From NCBI RefSeq assembly GCF_001682855.1, contig NZ_MAQW01000001.1, forward strand, positions 330,443 through 394,442: a stretch of 64,000 nt of DNA, in the 5' to 3' direction. The position numbers and the translations under genes were made by a program. Under the pieces are notes generated by a model that made no database searches, was not told where the DNA came from, and saw nothing but the letters and a program-made list of their open reading frames with translations. This document shows positions 53,170 through 63,343 of the stretch, in pieces (positions within the stretch are counted from its first letter, which is position 1; each line of letters starts with the position of its first letter). This DNA is from Bacillus sp. FJAT-27264 (GTDB lineage Bacteria > Bacillota > Bacilli > Paenibacillales > Paenibacillaceae).

Positions 53170-54618
53170 TTAGTACGCTTTAGCAAATACAACCGTATGT
53201 GCGGCTGGTTTGCCACAGCAGATGCAGACTTGCTTCTGCTCCGCAGGATTGAACGGAATATTCCGGCTGGTTGCGCCGGTCTCTTCCTTAACCTTGGATT
53301 CACATTCTTCAGATCCACACCAGCCTGCCAGTGCAAAGCCACGTTTTTCTTCCATAGAGGCCTTCATCTCATCCAAAGTCTCAACAGAATAGAAGTGATC
53401 TTCACGGAATTTGAGCGCCCGTTCGAACATTTCGTTGTGTACCTGCTCCAGCATCGCCTGAACCTCTTCTACAAGGTTCTCTTGTTGGATGACTTTCTTC
53501 TCGCCAGTAACCCGTGACACCAGAACGCAAACGCCGTTCTCCATATCCCGTGGTCCGAGTTCTAAACGAACTGGCACTCCGCGCATTTCGTATTCATTAA
53601 ACTTCCAGCCTGGTGTTACATCCGCACGGTCGTCTACACGGACACGGATACCGGCGCTTTTCAGTTCCTTGAACAGTTCGTCTGTCCGGCCGATTACAGC
53701 TTCACGAGTCTTCGGAGGTCCGATCGGGATCATAATTACCTGTGTTGGAGCTACTTTCGGCGGTAGTGCAAGACCACGGTCATCACCATGCACCATGATC
53801 ATCGAACCGATCATCCGTGTGCTTGTCCCCCACGAAGTGGTATGAACGTACTCTAGAACATTATCACGGCTCAGGTATTGGATATCGAATGCTACAGCAA
53901 ACTTAGTACCCAGGTAATGAGAAGTTCCGGCTTGTACAGCACGTCCGTCCTTCATCATCGCTTCAATGGAATACGTGTCTACTGCGCCCGCAAATCTCTC
54001 GGAAGGTGTCTTTTGTCCGGTGATGACCGGAATCGCCAGATAGCCTTCTACAAAGTCACGGTAAATCTCCAGCATTTGCATCGTCTCTGCCCGTGCTTCT
54101 TCCTCGTTCTCATGCGCTGTGTGCCCTTCTTGCCAGAGGAACTCGCTAGTACGGATGAAAGGCAATGTACGTTTCTCCCAACGTACGACGTTCGCCCATT
54201 GGTTGATCAGCACCGGCAGATCACGGTAGGATTGAATCCACTTGGAGTACATATGTCCAATCATGGTCTCAGAAGTCGGGCGGATCGCCAGACGTTCTTC
54301 CAACTGGTCACCACCCGCTTCTGTTACCCATGGCAGCTCAGGATTAAAGCCTTCGATATGATCCTTTTCCTTTTGGAAAAAGCTCTCCGGAATAAACATT
54401 GGGAAGTAGGCGTTACGGTGACCCGTTGCTTTGAAGCGACGGTTCATCTCTTCCTGGATATGCTCCCAAATTTCAAAACCGTCCGGTTTGAAGACGATAC
54501 AACCCCGCACTGGAGAGTAATCCATCAAATCCGCTTTTTTAATAACATCAATATACCAGCGTGAAAAATCTTCGCCTTGCGGCGTAATTTCCGTTACGAA
54601 TTGTTTATCTTTTGACAT
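53170..54618 (-). CDS. proS: Prolyl-tRNA synthetase, eukaryote/archaeon type (ProS type 3)
   Basis: Charges tRNA-Pro with proline. The 482-residue protein lacks the large editing insertion of the usual bacterial 565-570-residue ProRS. Its motif layout is that of the archaeal/eukaryotic class: YSPVRGCIVFKPDGFEIWEHIQ, LAIRPTSETMIGHMYSKW (motif 1/2 region), RTSEFLWQEGHTAH, and motif 3 MVHGDDRGLALPPKVAPTQV. It has a C-terminal Cys-containing zinc-like domain (GWCGSEECESKV; CICCGKPA) and ends with Tyr. Same locus as bacterial proS of B. subtilis, so a displacement in place. Confidence 0.95.
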   Translation of the reverse strand: MSKDKQFVTEITPQGEDFSRWYIDVIKKADLMDYSPVRGCIVFKPDGFEIWEHIQEEMNRRFKATGHRNAYFPMFIPESFFQKEKDHIEGFNPELPWVTEAGGDQLEERLAIRPTSETMIGHMYSKWIQSYRDLPVLINQWANVVRWEKRTLPFIRTSEFLWQEGHTAHENEEEARAETMQMLEIYRDFVEGYLAIPVITGQKTPSERFAGAVDTYSIEAMMKDGRAVQAGTSHYLGTKFAVAFDIQYLSRDNVLEYVHTTSWGTSTRMIGSMIMVHGDDRGLALPPKVAPTQVIMIPIGPPKTREAVIGRTDELFKELKSAGIRVRVDDRADVTPGWKFNEYEMRGVPVRLELGPRDMENGVCVLVSRVTGEKKVIQQENLVEEVQAMLEQVHNEMFERALKFREDHFYSVETLDEMKASMEEKRGFALAGWCGSEECESKVKEETGATSRNIPFNPAEQKQVCICCGKPAAHTVVFAKAY

Positions 54619-54651
54619 GTGCTGGAATTCCTCCCGTAAATAAAAGCAAAA

Positions 54652-55926
54652 TTATCCGCTAATCAAGCGCAATATATCATTATAAGTTACTGCTATCATA
54701 AGAAGGAAGAGCAATGCGAACCCAACGAAGTGGACCATGCCTTCCCGGCCGGGATCAACCGGCTTGCCGCGCAATGCCTCAACTCCGAGGAACGCCAGAC
54801 GGCTTCCGTCAAGTGCAGGAATCGGCAACAGGTTGAAAATCCCAAGATACAGACTGAGGATAGCGGCCCAATATGTCAGGTACTGAATGCCTTGTTCAGC
54901 AATCTGTCCTGTCATCTGGAAGGTCCGAACAGGTCCGCCGATATCATCCATATTGAATTTATTAATCAGCTGTTTGAAGCCGACAAAAATCATCTTCGTA
55001 GTGCTGACCATCGCTGTACCAGCACCCGACACTGTTTCCCCTATGCTAGCCTTGCGGCTTGGAAGCTCAGGTGTGATTCCCACTTTCGCGCCTTCTTCCC
55101 CCTCCATCGTGCGGGGAATCAGCGTGAAATTCAGCGTCTTGTCATCGCGGAGGATAACCCACTTCATTTCTTTGCCCTTAGAAGCGGCAGTCAGGGAAAT
55201 CATTTTCTTGTAATCGGCACCAATCTTCTGGCCATCGATGGAGTCCACGATATCACCTTTTTGGAGACCCGCTTCTTCAGCCGGCATACCTTTGCTGACA
55301 TCGCCTATTTTCACATAAGTCGGATTCTCAAGTGGAATGCCCACCATCTGCAGATGAATCGCGAACAGAACAAAGGCTAACAGGAAGTTCATCACGGGGC
55401 CGGCAACAATCGCCAAGGCACGCTGCCCCACCGTCTTACTGCCGAATTGACGATTCTTGGGCGCAATCTGTGTCTGTTGACTGCCTCTGACCATCATCGC
55501 TTGCGGGTGAACGTCATAGGTTGTAACTTCACCGTCTACGTCCAGAGAAATCTTCAGATCGTTCTCAAGATCGGTATGCTGTGCCTCGCCGCGAATCACA
55601 TTCTTGCGGGTGTCGAGAGCATCCAGATAGATATTTTTGATTTTATTGTCCTGCCCCAGTCTTACAGCAATGGTCTGACCCGGACCGATCTCGACAATCT
55701 CTGGATCTTCTCCGGCCATTCGCGCATACCCGCCAAAGGGCAGTAGACGCAACGTGAACTGGGTCTCATTGCGTTTATAGGAGAACAGTTTTGGACCAAA
55801 ACCGATAGCAAATTCTCTGACAAGTATGCCAGCACGTTTGGCAAAGTAATAGTGTCCCCATTCATGTACGGTCACCAATACAAAAAACATCAGCACCGTT
55901 AAAAAAACGACTTGAACCATTTCCAA
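54652..55926 (-). CDS. rseP: RIP metalloprotease RseP/RasP (site-2 protease)
   Basis: Membrane zinc protease that cleaves transmembrane anti-sigma factors and signal peptides. Product about 424 residues with the HExxH motif in TVHEWGHYYFAKRAG (first helix). FAIGFGPKLFSYKRNET follows, then a PDZ domain (about 200-270; PAEEAGLQKGDIVDSIDGQ), and the distal Asp motif NLLPIPALDGSRL. TTG at 55926 is 9 nt from GGGGG. An ATG at 55920 and one at 55935 are alternatives, so the start is uncertain by a few codons. Confidence 0.94.
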   Translation of the reverse strand: MEMVQVVFLTVLMFFVLVTVHEWGHYYFAKRAGILVREFAIGFGPKLFSYKRNETQFTLRLLPFGGYARMAGEDPEIVEIGPGQTIAVRLGQDNKIKNIYLDALDTRKNVIRGEAQHTDLENDLKISLDVDGEVTTYDVHPQAMMVRGSQQTQIAPKNRQFGSKTVGQRALAIVAGPVMNFLLAFVLFAIHLQMVGIPLENPTYVKIGDVSKGMPAEEAGLQKGDIVDSIDGQKIGADYKKMISLTAASKGKEMKWVILRDDKTLNFTLIPRTMEGEEGAKVGITPELPSRKASIGETVSGAGTAMVSTTKMIFVGFKQLINKFNMDDIGGPVRTFQMTGQIAEQGIQYLTYWAAILSLYLGIFNLLPIPALDGSRLAFLGVEALRGKPVDPGREGMVHFVGFALLFLLMIAVTYNDILRLISG

Positions 55927-56067
55927 GCGTAACATCCCCCTTTAGGTGTAAGACCGAAGTATGTCCTCTTAATTTATCATTATTCTCCGATCAGGCACAA
56001 GAGAATCAACAGTCCGAACCTATTTTTAGGGTCAGGCAATGATTAGCAGTTATAAAAAGCAGGATGT

Positions 56068-57207
56068 TTACAGCTGTGCCGAAAGTTCCCTTGCCGCTCG
56101 GTCACAATGCCCGATTTGCTCCAGATCAGGATTACTTTCGTTGATATGGCGCTGTAGCACCTCATCAATGATCTCCTCGATACGCAGGAATGAAATTTCG
56201 CCGCGCAGGAAGCGATCCACCGCAATTTCGTTCGCCGCATTGAATGCCGTTGTAGCGGTTCCCCCTGCTTTACCACACTCAATAGCCAGTCGAAGAAGCG
56301 GGTAACGTTCGAAATCCATCTCCCGGAACGAGAGCCGGCTTGTTTCGGCCAGCGAGAGGCGTTTTGCCGGGGAATGCCAGCGATCTGGATAGGTCAAGGC
56401 GTATTGGATCGGAACACGCATATCCGGGGTGCCAAGTTGGGCAATAATGCTGCTGTCACGGAATTCCACATAAGAGTGAATGATACTCTCGGGATGCAGC
56501 AGCACATGGATCTGCTCATAAGGAAGATCGAACAGCCAATGAGCTTCTATGACCTCTAATCCTTTGTTAACCATGGTAGCAGAGTCAATCGTGATCTTCG
56601 CACCCATGCTCCAGTTCGGATGTCGCAGCGCATCTTCCACGGTAACCCCTACGAGCTGATTACGGGTGTAATCTCGAAAAGAACCCCCAGATGCTGTTAT
56701 AGTAATGCTCTCGACATCGCTCCGATTCTCTCCATTCAGGCATTGAAAAATCGCAGAGTGCTCACTGTCCACAGGAAGCAGACTTACACCCTTCTTACGG
56801 GCTAACTCTGTCACAAGATGTCCTGCTGTCACGAGCGTCTCCTTGTTGGCTAGTCCAATCGTTCTGCCAGCTTCAATCGCAGCTAACGTTGACTGTAGCC
56901 CGACACTGCCTACTACCGCAGTAACGATCGTGTCAGCATCGCCTCCTGCCGCAATCTCCACCAAGCCCTGACTTCCGCTAAAAAGTTCCGTACCAGCTGG
57001 CAGAGCTCCCCTAATCTCATTAGCAAGTCCTTCGGTAGCGACAGAGACTCTGCGTGGTTTGAACTTACGAACCTGCTCCAGCAAGAGCGCAGTGTTACTT
57101 CCAGCCGCTAATCCATCAATTTCAAATTCCTCCGGGTGCATCGCAACGACATCCAATGTCTGGGTGCCGATGGAACCGGTAGAACCGAGAATGCTTATTT
57201 TCTTCAC
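56068..57207 (-). CDS. dxr: 1-deoxy-D-xylulose-5-phosphate reductoisomerase
   Basis: Second step of the MEP isoprenoid pathway, NADPH-dependent, 379 residues. The cofactor motif ISILGSTGSIGTQTLDVV is at the N-terminus. LANKETLVTAG and VDSEHSAIFQCL (metal-binding Asp/Glu) and SASGG-like TASGGSFRD lie in the catalytic domain. It supplies isoprenoid precursor for UppS nearby. GTG start at 57207 with GAAGG upstream. Confidence 0.96.
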   Translation of the reverse strand: MKKISILGSTGSIGTQTLDVVAMHPEEFEIDGLAAGSNTALLLEQVRKFKPRRVSVATEGLANEIRGALPAGTELFSGSQGLVEIAAGGDADTIVTAVVGSVGLQSTLAAIEAGRTIGLANKETLVTAGHLVTELARKKGVSLLPVDSEHSAIFQCLNGENRSDVESITITASGGSFRDYTRNQLVGVTVEDALRHPNWSMGAKITIDSATMVNKGLEVIEAHWLFDLPYEQIHVLLHPESIIHSYVEFRDSSIIAQLGTPDMRVPIQYALTYPDRWHSPAKRLSLAETSRLSFREMDFERYPLLRLAIECGKAGGTATTAFNAANEIAVDRFLRGEISFLRIEEIIDEVLQRHINESNPDLEQIGHCDRAARELSAQL

Positions 57208-57228
57208 AGCAGTACCTTCTCCCTGACA

Positions 57229-58032
57229 TTAATAGTAAGGCATAAGCATTACAATATGTACGAACGGAAATACGATGATCCAGCTGTCGCAACGATCAAG
57301 AATGCCTCCATGACCAGGAAGCAGCGATCCTGAATCTTTGATACCGTACACCCGTTTATAGGCAGATTGTACAAGATCTCCGAGCTGACCTAGCACCGCG
57401 CAAGAAAGACCAATGAGCAGAGCTCGTCCAAGGTTCAACTGATCAGGAACAAAAATCGCAAAAACAATGGAAATGAGCATGGCGATCAAAACGCCTCCCA
57501 CTGCACCTTCCACAGTTTTGTTAGGGCTGATCGCAGGCCAAAGCTTGTTCTTGCCAAAGCCCTTGCCTACAAAATACGCTCCGGCATCACTCCCCCAAAT
57601 GCAGAAGAGCAGCAGGAAGGTCCAGAGTAAGCCATACCCGTCACCAGAAGACCGGGCCAAAGCCATATAGGAGAATCCCATGCCTATATAGACGATACCG
57701 GCAAACAGCAGCGCTGTGATCCGAATATCCATTTTATTTTTAGTGAAAACTGTGACCAACAGAAAGAGGAGCAGCAAGAGCCAAATCCCTTGTTCCGAGG
57801 ACAATAAAGCGGTCACTCCAAGCAAATTCCAAGGTATCATAAAAGCTGCAATCGCGCCATAACCGAGCAGAGCCGTACCGCCAAACGCTGGCGAGCCGGT
57901 CATCTTCACGAACTCATAGTAGCCGATGAGAGCCATGGCAGTCAGCAATAGCTGGTACGGCCAGCCTCCCAAAAGGCATAAACCCAAAAATATAGCTCCG
58001 GCAACAACACCGGTAATCAAGCGCTGCTTCAA
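57229..58032 (-). CDS. cdsA: Phosphatidate cytidylyltransferase
   Basis: Multipass membrane enzyme making CDP-diacylglycerol, 267 residues. About eight hydrophobic helices; the C-terminal signature SAYKRVYGIKDSGSLLPGHGGILDRCDSWI contains the catalytic Asp residues. SPNKTVEGAVGG is also family-typical. TTG start. In the uppS-cdsA-dxr-rseP order. Confidence 0.95.
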   Translation of the reverse strand: MKQRLITGVVAGAIFLGLCLLGGWPYQLLLTAMALIGYYEFVKMTGSPAFGGTALLGYGAIAAFMIPWNLLGVTALLSSEQGIWLLLLLFLLVTVFTKNKMDIRITALLFAGIVYIGMGFSYMALARSSGDGYGLLWTFLLLFCIWGSDAGAYFVGKGFGKNKLWPAISPNKTVEGAVGGVLIAMLISIVFAIFVPDQLNLGRALLIGLSCAVLGQLGDLVQSAYKRVYGIKDSGSLLPGHGGILDRCDSWIIVFPFVHIVMLMPYY

Positions 58033-58053
58033 AGGTCTCCATCTCCAATCAGG

Positions 58054-58821
58054 CTACTTCAGTCCACCGTAACGGCGTGTACGCCGCTGATATTCGGCAA
58101 CGGCCTGCAGCAAATGTTCTTTGTTAAATTCAGGCCAGTATGCATCCGTAAACCATAGTTCACTGTAAGCAAGCTGCCACAACATAAAATTGCTAATTCT
58201 CATTTCTCCACTAGTTCGAATCAGCAGATCGGGATCGGGCAATCCGCCAGATAAAAGTCTGCTATCGATAAGTTCAGAAGTAATGTCTTCCGGTTTCAGC
58301 ACCCCTGCTTCTATATCATTGCCCAAACTGCGCATGCAATCTGTAATTTCTTTTCTCCCCCCGTAGTTCAGGGCAAAATTCAAAATAAGTCCAGTATTGT
58401 TTTGGGTTCTGGCAACTGCTTCTTCCATCGCTTTGCGGGTATATGAAGGCAGTGCATCGGCATCGCCCATGACACGTACCTGCACGTTTTTTTCGATCAA
58501 TTCATCAAGTTCAATCGCCAAAAATTCTTCTGGCAATCGCATCAGGAACTCAACCTCATCCTTAGGACGTTTCCAGTTTTCAGTCGAGAATGCGTACATT
58601 GTTAAGTATTTGATACCCAGTTCATCTGCGGCAATGGTTGCTCGTTTGACGGCTTTCATCCCATTCTGGTGGCCGACAATTCGCGGCAAGCCGCGCCGTT
58701 TGGCCCAGCGTCCATTACCGTCCATAATTACCGCTACATGCAGGGGGATGTTATCCGGTGAAATCTCGACTGGCTGCTGCCTGTCTTTACGGCCCAACCA
58801 CGCTTGAACCCGTTTGATCAT
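58054..58821 (-). CDS. uppS: Undecaprenyl diphosphate synthase (isoprenyl transferase)
   Basis: cis-prenyltransferase making the C55 lipid carrier for peptidoglycan and teichoic acid, 255 residues. VAVIMDGNGRWAKRRGLPRIVGH holds the catalytic Asp and diphosphate site; TMYAFSTENWKRP, and SGEMRISNFMLWQLAYSELWF follow. ATG at 58821 behind GGAGGAAACGGAA. A TTG 12 codons upstream lacks a ribosome site. Confidence 0.96.
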   Translation of the reverse strand: MIKRVQAWLGRKDRQQPVEISPDNIPLHVAVIMDGNGRWAKRRGLPRIVGHQNGMKAVKRATIAADELGIKYLTMYAFSTENWKRPKDEVEFLMRLPEEFLAIELDELIEKNVQVRVMGDADALPSYTRKAMEEAVARTQNNTGLILNFALNYGGRKEITDCMRSLGNDIEAGVLKPEDITSELIDSRLLSGGLPDPDLLIRTSGEMRISNFMLWQLAYSELWFTDAYWPEFNKEHLLQAVAEYQRRTRRYGGLK

Positions 58822-58898
58822 TTCCGTTTCCTCCAAGCTCTTATCAGAAAGAGACAAACCCCACCAATGACGGAGGGGCCTTAATCTCTTGATTATCT

Positions 58899-59452
58899 TT
58901 AAACTTCCATAATCTCTTTTTCCTTGGACAAGAGCACTTTATCAACCTCAGCTATGAACTTGTCAGTAGCCTTTTGGATATCTTCCTGATGTCCATGGGA
59001 TTCGTCCTCAGAGATTCCGTTTTTCTCCAGCTTCTTAATATCATCGTTAGCATCACGGCGAATGTTACGGATCGCCACTTTTGCATCCTCACCGAAACGC
59101 TTGGTGAACTTCACCAGTTCTGCACGGCGCTCCTCTGTTAGCGGAGGGATGGACAGGCGAATGATGGTGCCGTCATTAGCCGGCGTCAAGCCAAGATCCG
59201 ATTTCATGATCGCGCGCTCGATGTCAGACAACGAAGATTTGTCCCACGGCTGAATCAACAGTGTCCGGGAGTCCGGTGTGCTGATATTCGCCAACTGATT
59301 CACAGGTGTAGGTGCACCATAATATTCTACCTGAATACGGTCCAAAAGCGCTGTAGAAGCACGGCCCGCACGCAATGTTGCCAAATCACGTTTTAACGAC
59401 AGAATCGCTTTTTCCATACGTTCTTCAGCATTTTTCTTAATCGTTTGTGGCA

Positions 59453-59453
<1 letters not shown>
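58899..59453 (-). CDS. frr: Ribosome recycling factor
   Basis: Splits post-termination ribosomes with EF-G; 184 residues, exact family length. [15 protein letters not shown] near the start, [24 protein letters not shown] and the C-terminal EDVQK-like helix are clear. ATG overlaps the pyrH stop (TAATG). Confidence 0.97.
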
Positions 59454-60199
<746 letters not shown>

Positions 60200-60204
60200 T
60201 TACA

Positions 60205-60240
60205 AAAGACGGAACACTAAGTGTACGTGTTCCGTTCTTT
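60205..60240 (-). terminator. Hairpin between tsf and pyrH, terminator-like
   Basis: Stem ACGGAACAC / GTGTTCCGT (60209-60217 and 60227-60235), TCTTTTG following on the minus strand. It lies 47 bp beyond the tsf stop and probably gives partial termination, since pyrH-frr have no obvious separate promoter. Confidence 0.7.
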
Positions 60241-60286
60241 TGATGCTTGCCTTTATTCAATTCTCCCGGTTACCCGGAGGACTAGA

Positions 60287-60937
60287 TTATTGTTTAACTT
60301 GTGCCATAACTTCTTCAACGAAGTTATCAACTTTCTTTTCCAAACCTTCACCCAACTCAAAACGTACAAAACGACGGATGGAGATGTTTTCACCAATGGT
60401 GCTGATTTTTTCGTTCAGCAATTGGGAAATGGTTTTGTCTGGGTCTTTAACGAAGGATTGCTCAAGCAGGCAGTATTCTTCATAGAACTTGCTGATGCGG
60501 CCTTCAACCATTTTCTCAATGATTTTCTCAGGCTTACCTTCGTTCAGAGCTTGAGCCTTCAAGATTTCTTTTTCTTTTTCAACGTCTGCTTGTGGAACTT
60601 CTTCGCGACGTACATAAAGCGGATTAGCTGCTGCAATTTGCATAGCGATATCGCGAGCGAACTCTTTGAAGGAATCTGTTTTACCAACGAAGTCAGTTTC
60701 ACAGTTGATTTCTACCAGTACGCCAATACGGCCACCAGCATGGATGTAAGATTCTACAACGCCTTCAGTTGCAACGCGTCCAGCTTTACTTGCTGCTGCG
60801 GACAAACCTTTTTCACGAAGCAATTCAGCGGCTTTGGTGATGTCGTTGTTTGCTTCTTCAAGCGCCTTTTTGCAATCCAGCATACCTGCGCCTGTTCTTT
60901 CACGAAGCTCTTTTACTGCCTTTGCATCTACTGCCAT
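60287..60937 (-). CDS. tsf: Elongation factor Ts
   Basis: Guanine nucleotide exchange factor for EF-Tu, 216 residues, the short Firmicute-type form. [25 protein letters not shown] is the N-terminal UBA domain signature, and [31 protein letters not shown] the core contact region. ATG behind GGAGGG. Confidence 0.97.
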   Translation of the reverse strand: MAVDAKAVKELRERTGAGMLDCKKALEEANNDITKAAELLREKGLSAAASKAGRVATEGVVESYIHAGGRIGVLVEINCETDFVGKTDSFKEFARDIAMQIAAANPLYVRREEVPQADVEKEKEILKAQALNEGKPEKIIEKMVEGRISKFYEEYCLLEQSFVKDPDKTISQLLNEKISTIGENISIRRFVRFELGEGLEKKVDNFVEEVMAQVKQ

Positions 60938-60984
60938 TGATTATTCCCTCCAGATATGTTGTCGTTTTTCTTGCCAATATCCTA

Positions 60985-61014
60985 AAAAAAGGGCAGTGAG
61001 AGGTTATCCACCTG
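60985..61014 (-). terminator. Hairpin between rpsB and tsf, terminator-like
   Basis: Bulged stem GGCAGGTG / CAC-TGCC followed by CTTTTTTTAGG on the minus strand, 50 bp after the rpsB stop. Likely lowers tsf output relative to rpsB. Confidence 0.55.
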
Positions 61015-61061
61015 CCAACCACCCTTTTCATTTAAGTTCTTGTTTATGTTGTAAGCACTAC

Positions 61062-61763
61062 TTAAGCTGTAGTTGTGTCTTCGCCTTGGTGAGCTTCGAC
61101 AACAGCGTCAGCCATTTTACCAGTCAACAGTTTTACAGCGCGGATCGCGTCGTCGTTACCTGGAATTACGTAGTCGATTTCGTCCGGATCACAGTTGGTA
61201 TCAACGATAGCAACGATAGGAATACCCAATTTGCGAGCTTCCGCAACAGCGATGCGCTCTTTACGCGGATCAATGATGAACAACGCGCTTGGCAGACCTT
61301 TCATGTTCTTGATTCCGCCCAGGAATTTCTCAAGACGATCTTTCTCCTTGCGAAGAAGGATAACTTCTTTCTTAGGCAGAACTGCGAAGGTACCGTCTTC
61401 TTCCCAAGCTTCCAATTTCTTCAGGCGATCAACACGCTTTTGAATAGTTTGGAAGTTAGTCAGGGTACCACCCAGCCAACGTTGGTTGATGTAGAACATA
61501 CCCGAACGTTCAGCTTCTTCTTTTACGGAATCTTGAGCTTGTTTCTTTGTTCCTACGAAAAGGATTGTGCCGTTGTCGCCAGCGACGCTCTTAACAAAGT
61601 TGTAAGCTTCCTCTACCTTTTTAACCGTTTTTTGCAGGTCAATAATGTAAATTCCGTTTCTTTCAGTGAAGATATAACGATCCATTTTTGGGTTCCAACG
61701 ACGAGTCTGGTGACCGAAGTGTACCCCAGCTTCGAGAAGCTGCTTCATGGAGATTACTGCCAT
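61062..61763 (-). CDS. rpsB: 30S ribosomal protein S2
   Basis: Small-subunit protein of 233 residues: [42 protein letters not shown] and [19 protein letters not shown] are diagnostic. ATG at 61763 has AGGAGGTG at 7 nt; the GTG at 61769 is inside that site. It has its own promoter and a folded leader. Confidence 0.98.
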   Translation of the reverse strand: MAVISMKQLLEAGVHFGHQTRRWNPKMDRYIFTERNGIYIIDLQKTVKKVEEAYNFVKSVAGDNGTILFVGTKKQAQDSVKEEAERSGMFYINQRWLGGTLTNFQTIQKRVDRLKKLEAWEEDGTFAVLPKKEVILLRKEKDRLEKFLGGIKNMKGLPSALFIIDPRKERIAVAEARKLGIPIVAIVDTNCDPDEIDYVIPGNDDAIRAVKLLTGKMADAVVEAHQGEDTTTA

Positions 61764-61822
61764 CTTCACACACCTCCTAAGTTTGGTTTATTGTGTGTCT
61801 CCTCCGCCATGTGTCATTTTTC

Positions 61823-61922
61823 GGCAAGACTTTCTTCGAAAGAAAGCACCGCTTGCCTGAAATCAACCGGCGTGTGTTTTAACACCGTCAATTAATATAC
61901 CATAATTTAATACTGGTTGCAA
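61823..61922 (-). promoter_or_regulatory. rpsB promoter and structured leader
   Basis: Promoter TTGCAA (61917-61922), 17-bp spacer, TATATT (61894-61899) on the minus strand. The leader of about 125 nt contains a two-tier hairpin: outer GGCAAG/CTTGCC (61823-61828 and 61852-61857), inner CTTTCTT/AAGAAAG with a 3-nt loop. Possible S2 autoregulatory element. Confidence 0.65.
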
Positions 61923-62049
61923 CGCCCAACTTGTAATTTCAGCAAAAAAGATGGATAATCCCGTATTTCAGGCAGCTTAATGACTGCCAGAACAGGATTT
62001 CCATCTTTCTACAAAATAATGCTATAGCTGCATCCAAGCTCTATCGACT

Positions 62050-62739
62050 CTACTTCTTCAGCGTAATCAGCTTTTCAATAATGGAGTCGATGCTCTCACC
62101 CTTTTCAAAGCTGTAGGAACCATACTGAATCTTTGTGTTGATCTTGCGTTCTTTAGCCGACTTCAGAAAAGCCTCTTTATCTTTGACCGCACCCGACTGG
62201 GCCAGCAAATCAGCTGTTCTTGTCAAGGTGATGCCGCTTGGAATCCGTACAGTAACCACTTCTGGTTTAGGCGCCTTAGGTGTCTCAGGCTGCTCTGGAA
62301 CGTCTGGAACGTCTGGAACTCCTGCATCCTTCGGCTGCTGAGCGACCTCATCTGCTGGCGAAGAGGGAACTGCAGGCGTGGAAGGCTCAATAGCTTTCGG
62401 CGTAGCAGCAGGTGACGGTACGACCGCTGTAGCCGGTGCCGATGGCGGCAAAGAAGCCTCCGGTGCAGCTGGCACCTTCGTACTAACCGGTTCGCGAGTG
62501 TCATCCCCCTCGCCCAGCGGACCTTCCGTGCTACCGGGCTGAACTTCCAACTCAGACTCTCCTTGTGTAAGCAGCTTGCCGGATTCATCAGACACTTTCA
62601 AGTTCAGCTGCGCCGCCCCCTTGAGGACCTGCTCTTTCGTTAGCGGAGCTGCATTGCCCGAGATCATAACCTGAAGCAGCAGAGCCCCGGCAACTAGGCC
62701 AGAGCCAAGTCCAAGCAGAAAGGAACGATTCTTCATCAT
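62050..62739 (-). CDS. YceG-like (MltG N-terminal) membrane-anchored protein without catalytic domain
   Basis: Protein of 229 residues. An N-terminal membrane helix (FLLGLGSGLVAGALLLQVMI) is followed by a Pro/Ala/Glu-rich disordered stretch (about 65-155). The C-terminal segment VTVRIPSGITLTRTADLLAQSGAVKDKEAFL...GSYSFEKGESIDSIIEKLIT has the pattern of the LysM-like N-terminal domain of MltG/YceG. The lytic transglycosylase catalytic region is missing. It may bind cell wall or act as a scaffold (inference). ATG overlaps the swrB-like stop (ATGA), so the two are coupled. Followed 286 bp later by rpsB. Confidence 0.75.
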   Translation of the reverse strand: MMKNRSFLLGLGSGLVAGALLLQVMISGNAAPLTKEQVLKGAAQLNLKVSDESGKLLTQGESELEVQPGSTEGPLGEGDDTREPVSTKVPAAPEASLPPSAPATAVVPSPAATPKAIEPSTPAVPSSPADEVAQQPKDAGVPDVPDVPEQPETPKAPKPEVVTVRIPSGITLTRTADLLAQSGAVKDKEAFLKSAKERKINTKIQYGSYSFEKGESIDSIIEKLITLKK

Positions 62740-63305
62740 ATCGATTCCTCCTGTTTGGCAAGCTGGAGAATCAGTTGCACCTCTCCCCGCTGCAGTCCAG
62801 CAGTCTTGGCTATGGAATCTATAGACTTGCCTTCCTCATGCAGTTCAAATAAACGAGGGTAACGCAGCTTAATGGAACTCACTGGCTTCGGTTTCACCTC
62901 AGGAAGCGCCACTACATGCTCCACATTATCTGCAATAGTTGGTTGAAGAGCCGCTTGATTTTCTATCGACGTCACCAATTGACGTACAGTTTCCGCTTCT
63001 TCGTTCATTCTGGCTTCAAGCTGCTTGGAATGTTCCTGCTGCTCGCTCAGAGCCCCTTGCAGATCCTTGATCTGCTCAGTCAGTGTCGTCTGATTACTCT
63101 GGGACTGCTGCTTGATGCTGCTCACTAATTGAACTAACTCTTCATTCTCGCGTTCCATATCCGCCATGTAGAGTTCAAGCGCCGCCTCGGTCTCCTTAAG
63201 GCTTTGCTGTTCTGTCTTCTTGCCCTCGCGGGCACGCGCCGGCATAATCAGGGCGTACACGATTGTGACAGCGCCCACCAGCACAATATACCCCCATGGT
63301 TGCAA
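62736..63305 (-). CDS. SwrB-like protein (YlxL locus), membrane-anchored coiled coil
   Basis: Protein of 189 residues with an N-terminal membrane helix (GYIVLVGAVTIVYALIMP), a long Gln/Glu-rich coiled coil (about 30-115), and a C-terminal helix-turn-helix-like end (RLFELHEEGKSIDSIAKTAGLQRGEVQLILQL). The same architecture and locus (between sigD-type flagellar genes and rpsB) as B. subtilis SwrB, which helps flagellar export and swarming. Sequence-level identity is not certain. TTG start at 63305 with AGGGG at 9 nt. Confidence 0.72.
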   Translation of the reverse strand: MQPWGYIVLVGAVTIVYALIMPARAREGKKTEQQSLKETEAALELYMADMERENEELVQLVSSIKQQSQSNQTTLTEQIKDLQGALSEQQEHSKQLEARMNEEAETVRQLVTSIENQAALQPTIADNVEHVVALPEVKPKPVSSIKLRYPRLFELHEEGKSIDSIAKTAGLQRGEVQLILQLAKQEESI

Positions 63306-63343
63306 GTGCCAAATCCCCTTTTGCTTAAAATAATATTAGTTTC

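Noticed and set aside
58845-58880. GGCCCC...GGGGT hairpin between frr and uppS as a terminator
   Set aside because: Stem is short with a large loop and a broken T-tract, and frr-uppS are normally cotranscribed.
61764-61769. GTG starts lying within Shine-Dalgarno sequences (rpsB; likewise recX, ribF, infB)
   Set aside because: The GTG is part of the AGGTG ribosome site itself, so the next in-frame start with 6-8 nt spacing was chosen.
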